From the NCBI GenBank assembly GCA_029777855.1, contig JAKORL010000107.1, positions 1-36,987 of the forward strand: 36,987 nucleotides of DNA, in the 5' to 3' direction. Positions within the stretch are counted from its first letter, which is position 1; every line of letters starts with the position of its first letter. A program made the position numbers and the translations under genes. Below the pieces are notes generated by a model. That model saw only the letters and a list, made by a program, of their open reading frames with translations, was not told the origin of the DNA and searched no databases. This DNA is from Pseudomonadota bacterium (GTDB taxonomy: Bacteria; Pseudomonadota; Gammaproteobacteria; JAIEPX01). This document shows, in pieces, positions 34,776 through 36,987 of the stretch.

Positions 34776-34809
34776 AAAAAAAGGCATCGATATTGCATCG
34801 ATGCCTTTT
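34776..34809 (-). terminator. Terminator of the M4 protease gene
   Basis: An inverted repeat (34779-34791 with 34797-34809, 13 bp) has a 5-base loop and, read on the minus strand, is followed by a T7 run. It lies 24 bases after the protease stop. Confidence 0.9.
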
Positions 34810-34833
34810 GACGGTGATTTAACACCGATTTAA

Positions 34834-36987
34834 TTATGGCTTACATTGATAGACCTGAACATCGTCGATGTACCAGCCTAGAATATTTTCTGCGTAACCG
34901 CCCGTACAACCATCTTGACCTAAATCAAAGCGTAACCGAATGCTGCTACCCGGTGTGGCGCCATAAGGTGCAAGATTGACGATTGAGCGGCCCCATGATC
35001 CGTTTAAACTACCCCCATCAATACCACTGAACGCAGGTTGGCCCGCTAAAGGATTAGTGTTGCCATCGCCTGCAGTAAGCAGAACGCTATTGTAGGGATT
35101 GTAGATAAAGTCGCTCGCTTGTACGAGTTGATACGGCCCGCCATTGACACTTATTCTTAGGTTGCCTCCGTCAACCAGAGGCTCTGTTGCGACGTAATGA
35201 TCGAAGCTCAGACTGAGGTTGCTTGCACCAGCAGGGATTGTAATGAGCGGGCTTTCCAAATGCAGCACGACAGTTTCATCACCGCCGGGCAAACAAGTCC
35301 CTATTTCAGCGGGATCAGGTCCAAAGAACGCTTTGCCAGTGTGTCCCGGGGGTAGTGCAGAAACTACGCTCCAATCACGTTGGGTAAAGTCAGGGGTTTG
35401 ACCGCTGTGACTAATCGTCCAACCGGCCACTGACCCTTCGAAGCTATCCGTAAACACATTGTTTTGTGTCAATCCGGCGCCACAGAGAGGAGGCGGATTT
35501 TTGGCTAATACGGGCTGGAAGTTGCATTGCGTTGGCGGAGTGCGAAGCTCCACTTCAGCGATTGCCGCTGCGACTTGCTTACAATCGTTTTTAGAAATGG
35601 ATTCGTTTGAACGCTTGCCATCAAATCCTTTCAACTTAACACCTTGTAAATCATCGCAAGAGCGTGTTAAGGCGTCAGCGAACTGTGGGAAGTCGCTGGT
35701 TGGAACCAAGTAGGTGCTCAGAGCCCTAAAGTGAATATGGGCTGCTTTGAGCACACCAATAGCCTTTATCTTATCCTTATTATTGTTTTTATCATCGCCT
35801 TTGCCGCCATCAGGATTGCTCCCATCCACTAAAAGGGCATAGAGACGATTCGGTATACCACTATTACGGTGGACACCACCGCTATCTCCGCTAAAACACC
35901 AATAGTTGTGGCTAGAGACCTTGTCGGGATGGTTTTTACAATTTGGATTCCACATGTCACGGATCGTCCCGCCAAACCCTGGATCATCTTCTCCTAATAG
36001 CCAGAGAACCGAGTTATCCACTACGTTGCCACCCGGTTGAAGGCTACCAAATACAGGTCCACTCACTAATGCTGATTTGATCGTCATACTTTCAACGAGA
36101 GGGATTTTCACGGAAGGGATCGTGATTGTTGGATCGACACCTACTGGTGTACCAAGGGTATCCGGGTTTATCTCTGCGAGAATCACACCTGTTGCTCCAC
36201 GGTTTTGAGCGTTTTTGACTTTTACTGTCTCGGCACAAGCACCATCAGCGTCGATGATTGCAATCTTCCCGGTTAGACTTTCCGTAATTGTGGTGCAGCC
36301 ATTCGCATTCGAAGCTAAGGTTGTTATGTTGCCTTTGAAAGCTTTATTAATCACAGGCCCGAATCCCGCCGCTCTCGATAGCACCGGTCCTGCGATACTC
36401 GCAGGTTGTGCGATAGACAATTCACCAATTCTTGTTAAGGAGCTAGTACTATCAGCCAGCTTGCTGCAGCTGCCATCTGTGCGTTGATGGGCCGGTGAAT
36501 CTACCCCTCGGCCATTCATTTGATCAACGGTTTGACCCCAAATGTCAGAATAAGCTTCATTCAACGCACCTGATTGATAATAATAGAATAAGCCAGCAGT
36601 ATATTGCGTATACCCATGACCAAATTCATGGCCAACTGTTTCATCGTCAGAAACGCCAGGACAAAAAACTGTAAATACTCCGTTCCATTGAGCGTTTGGG
36701 CAAAAGCCAGGAGCGTAGACGTCGAATATGGCGTCCATTGCTAAGCCATTACCATCGATAGAATCCCGTCCAAAAGTTTTGAAAAATAAATTATAGGTTT
36801 CTTTCGCTGTTTGAATCACGCTATTTGCTTCACCTTGACACGGTGGAAATCCAGGCATCTCCACGCAGGTTCCAGTCGATGGAAAAGCATTGCCCTCAAC
36901 CCAGAATGGATTATCTGGGTAGTTAGCTCCCAAGAAGTTAAATTCTCCATCATAGACACGACGGTCTAGCTCATCATTAACGAGTGA
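34834..36987 (-). CDS. Secreted M4 (thermolysin-like) metalloprotease with inserted PA domain, 5' end outside window
   Basis: The frame is open to the right edge (it reads DRRVYDGEFNFLGANYPDNP), so the signal peptide and propeptide are missing. The TTG at 36933 is not the true start. M4 zinc site: HEFGH (DNA about 36616-36630) and the downstream Glu in GALNEAYSD; the catalytic His is in GGVHRNSGIPNRLYALL. Between them lies a protease-associated (PA) domain of about 115 residues (GKIAIIDADGAC, NAQNRGATGVI, ITIPSVKIP), inserted in the catalytic domain. The C-terminal 200 residues form a jelly-roll-like domain (FTDSFEGSVAGW to GWYIDDVQVYQC). Probably exported for nutrient release or host protein breakdown. 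Confidence 0.92.
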   Translation of the reverse strand, partial: SLVNDELDRRVYDGEFNFLGANYPDNPFWVEGNAFPSTGTCVEMPGFPPCQGEANSVIQTAKETYNLFFKTFGRDSIDGNGLAMDAIFDVYAPGFCPNAQWNGVFTVFCPGVSDDETVGHEFGHGYTQYTAGLFYYYQSGALNEAYSDIWGQTVDQMNGRGVDSPAHQRTDGSCSKLADSTSSLTRIGELSIAQPASIAGPVLSRAAGFGPVINKAFKGNITTLASNANGCTTITESLTGKIAIIDADGACAETVKVKNAQNRGATGVILAEINPDTLGTPVGVDPTITIPSVKIPLVESMTIKSALVSGPVFGSLQPGGNVVDNSVLWLLGEDDPGFGGTIRDMWNPNCKNHPDKVSSHNYWCFSGDSGGVHRNSGIPNRLYALLVDGSNPDGGKGDDKNNNKDKIKAIGVLKAAHIHFRALSTYLVPTSDFPQFADALTRSCDDLQGVKLKGFDGKRSNESISKNDCKQVAAAIAEVELRTPPTQCNFQPVLAKNPPPLCGAGLTQNNVFTDSFEGSVAGWTISHSGQTPDFTQRDWSVVSALPPGHTGKAFFGPDPAEIGTCLPGGDETVVLHLESPLITIPAGASNLSLSFDHYVATEPLVDGGNLRISVNGGPYQLVQASDFIYNPYNSVLLTAGDGNTNPLAGQPAFSGIDGGSLNGSWGRSIVNLAPYGATPGSSIRLRFDLGQDGCTGGYAENILGWYIDDVQVYQCKP

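Overview
This window looks like chromosome of a gammaproteobacterium with fairly low G+C. The housekeeping proteins (DeoB, DsbB, UvrD, GlnRS, PyrE, Pgi, Hsp33, Ung) are gammaproteobacterial in type. An OmpA-like lipoprotein resembling IcmN/DotK and a eukaryote-like OMP decarboxylase hint at the Legionellales/Coxiella side of the group. That placement is inference from recalled families, not a search. No tRNA, rRNA, CRISPR array or intact transposase gene was seen.

Layout. 1-2.3 kb: end of an MFS transporter, deoB and dsbB (plus strand). 2.3-9.3 kb: minus-strand ABC exporter with a possible small upstream ORF, uvrD, and a secreted PQQ-type beta-propeller protein. 9.5-12 kb: pyrE, a 142-bp element with perfect 30-base inverted ends, an AAA/DUF4143 ATPase gene, and a scrap repeating the pyrE 3' end. 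12-15.6 kb: glnS, a stand-alone unknown gene with a clear promoter and terminator, and a HEPN/MNT toxin-antitoxin pair. 15.6-23.7 kb: POT peptide transporter, eukaryote-like pyrF, divergent pgi with a TIGR02444 gene, a perfect 37-bp hairpin, a DegQ/Deg1-like protease, and an MFS-hslO pair. 32.2-37 kb: ung, an OmpA-like lipoprotein, an outer-membrane barrel and a secreted M4 metalloprotease cut by the window edge.

The striking part is an island at about 23.65-32.2 kb. It holds a 61-residue candidate RiPP precursor, a radical SAM/SPASM maturase right behind it, and a convergent gene for a 2075-residue protein. That protein joins an NRPS adenylation-carrier-thioesterase module to a degenerate NACHT-like domain, an intact NB-ARC NTPase and a TPR-like tail. 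I know of no described system with this architecture. The island lies between hslO and ung. Its left border carries a second, broken copy of the ung 3' end and its right border abuts intact ung, so it probably arrived by recombination at ung. A UmuC-like scrap lies near the right border.

The genes suggest a peptide natural product or signal made by the precursor/rSAM pair. The large protein may act as an NTP-gated, ligand-sensing amino-acid-activating enzyme. That functional link is inference from adjacency and domain content only.
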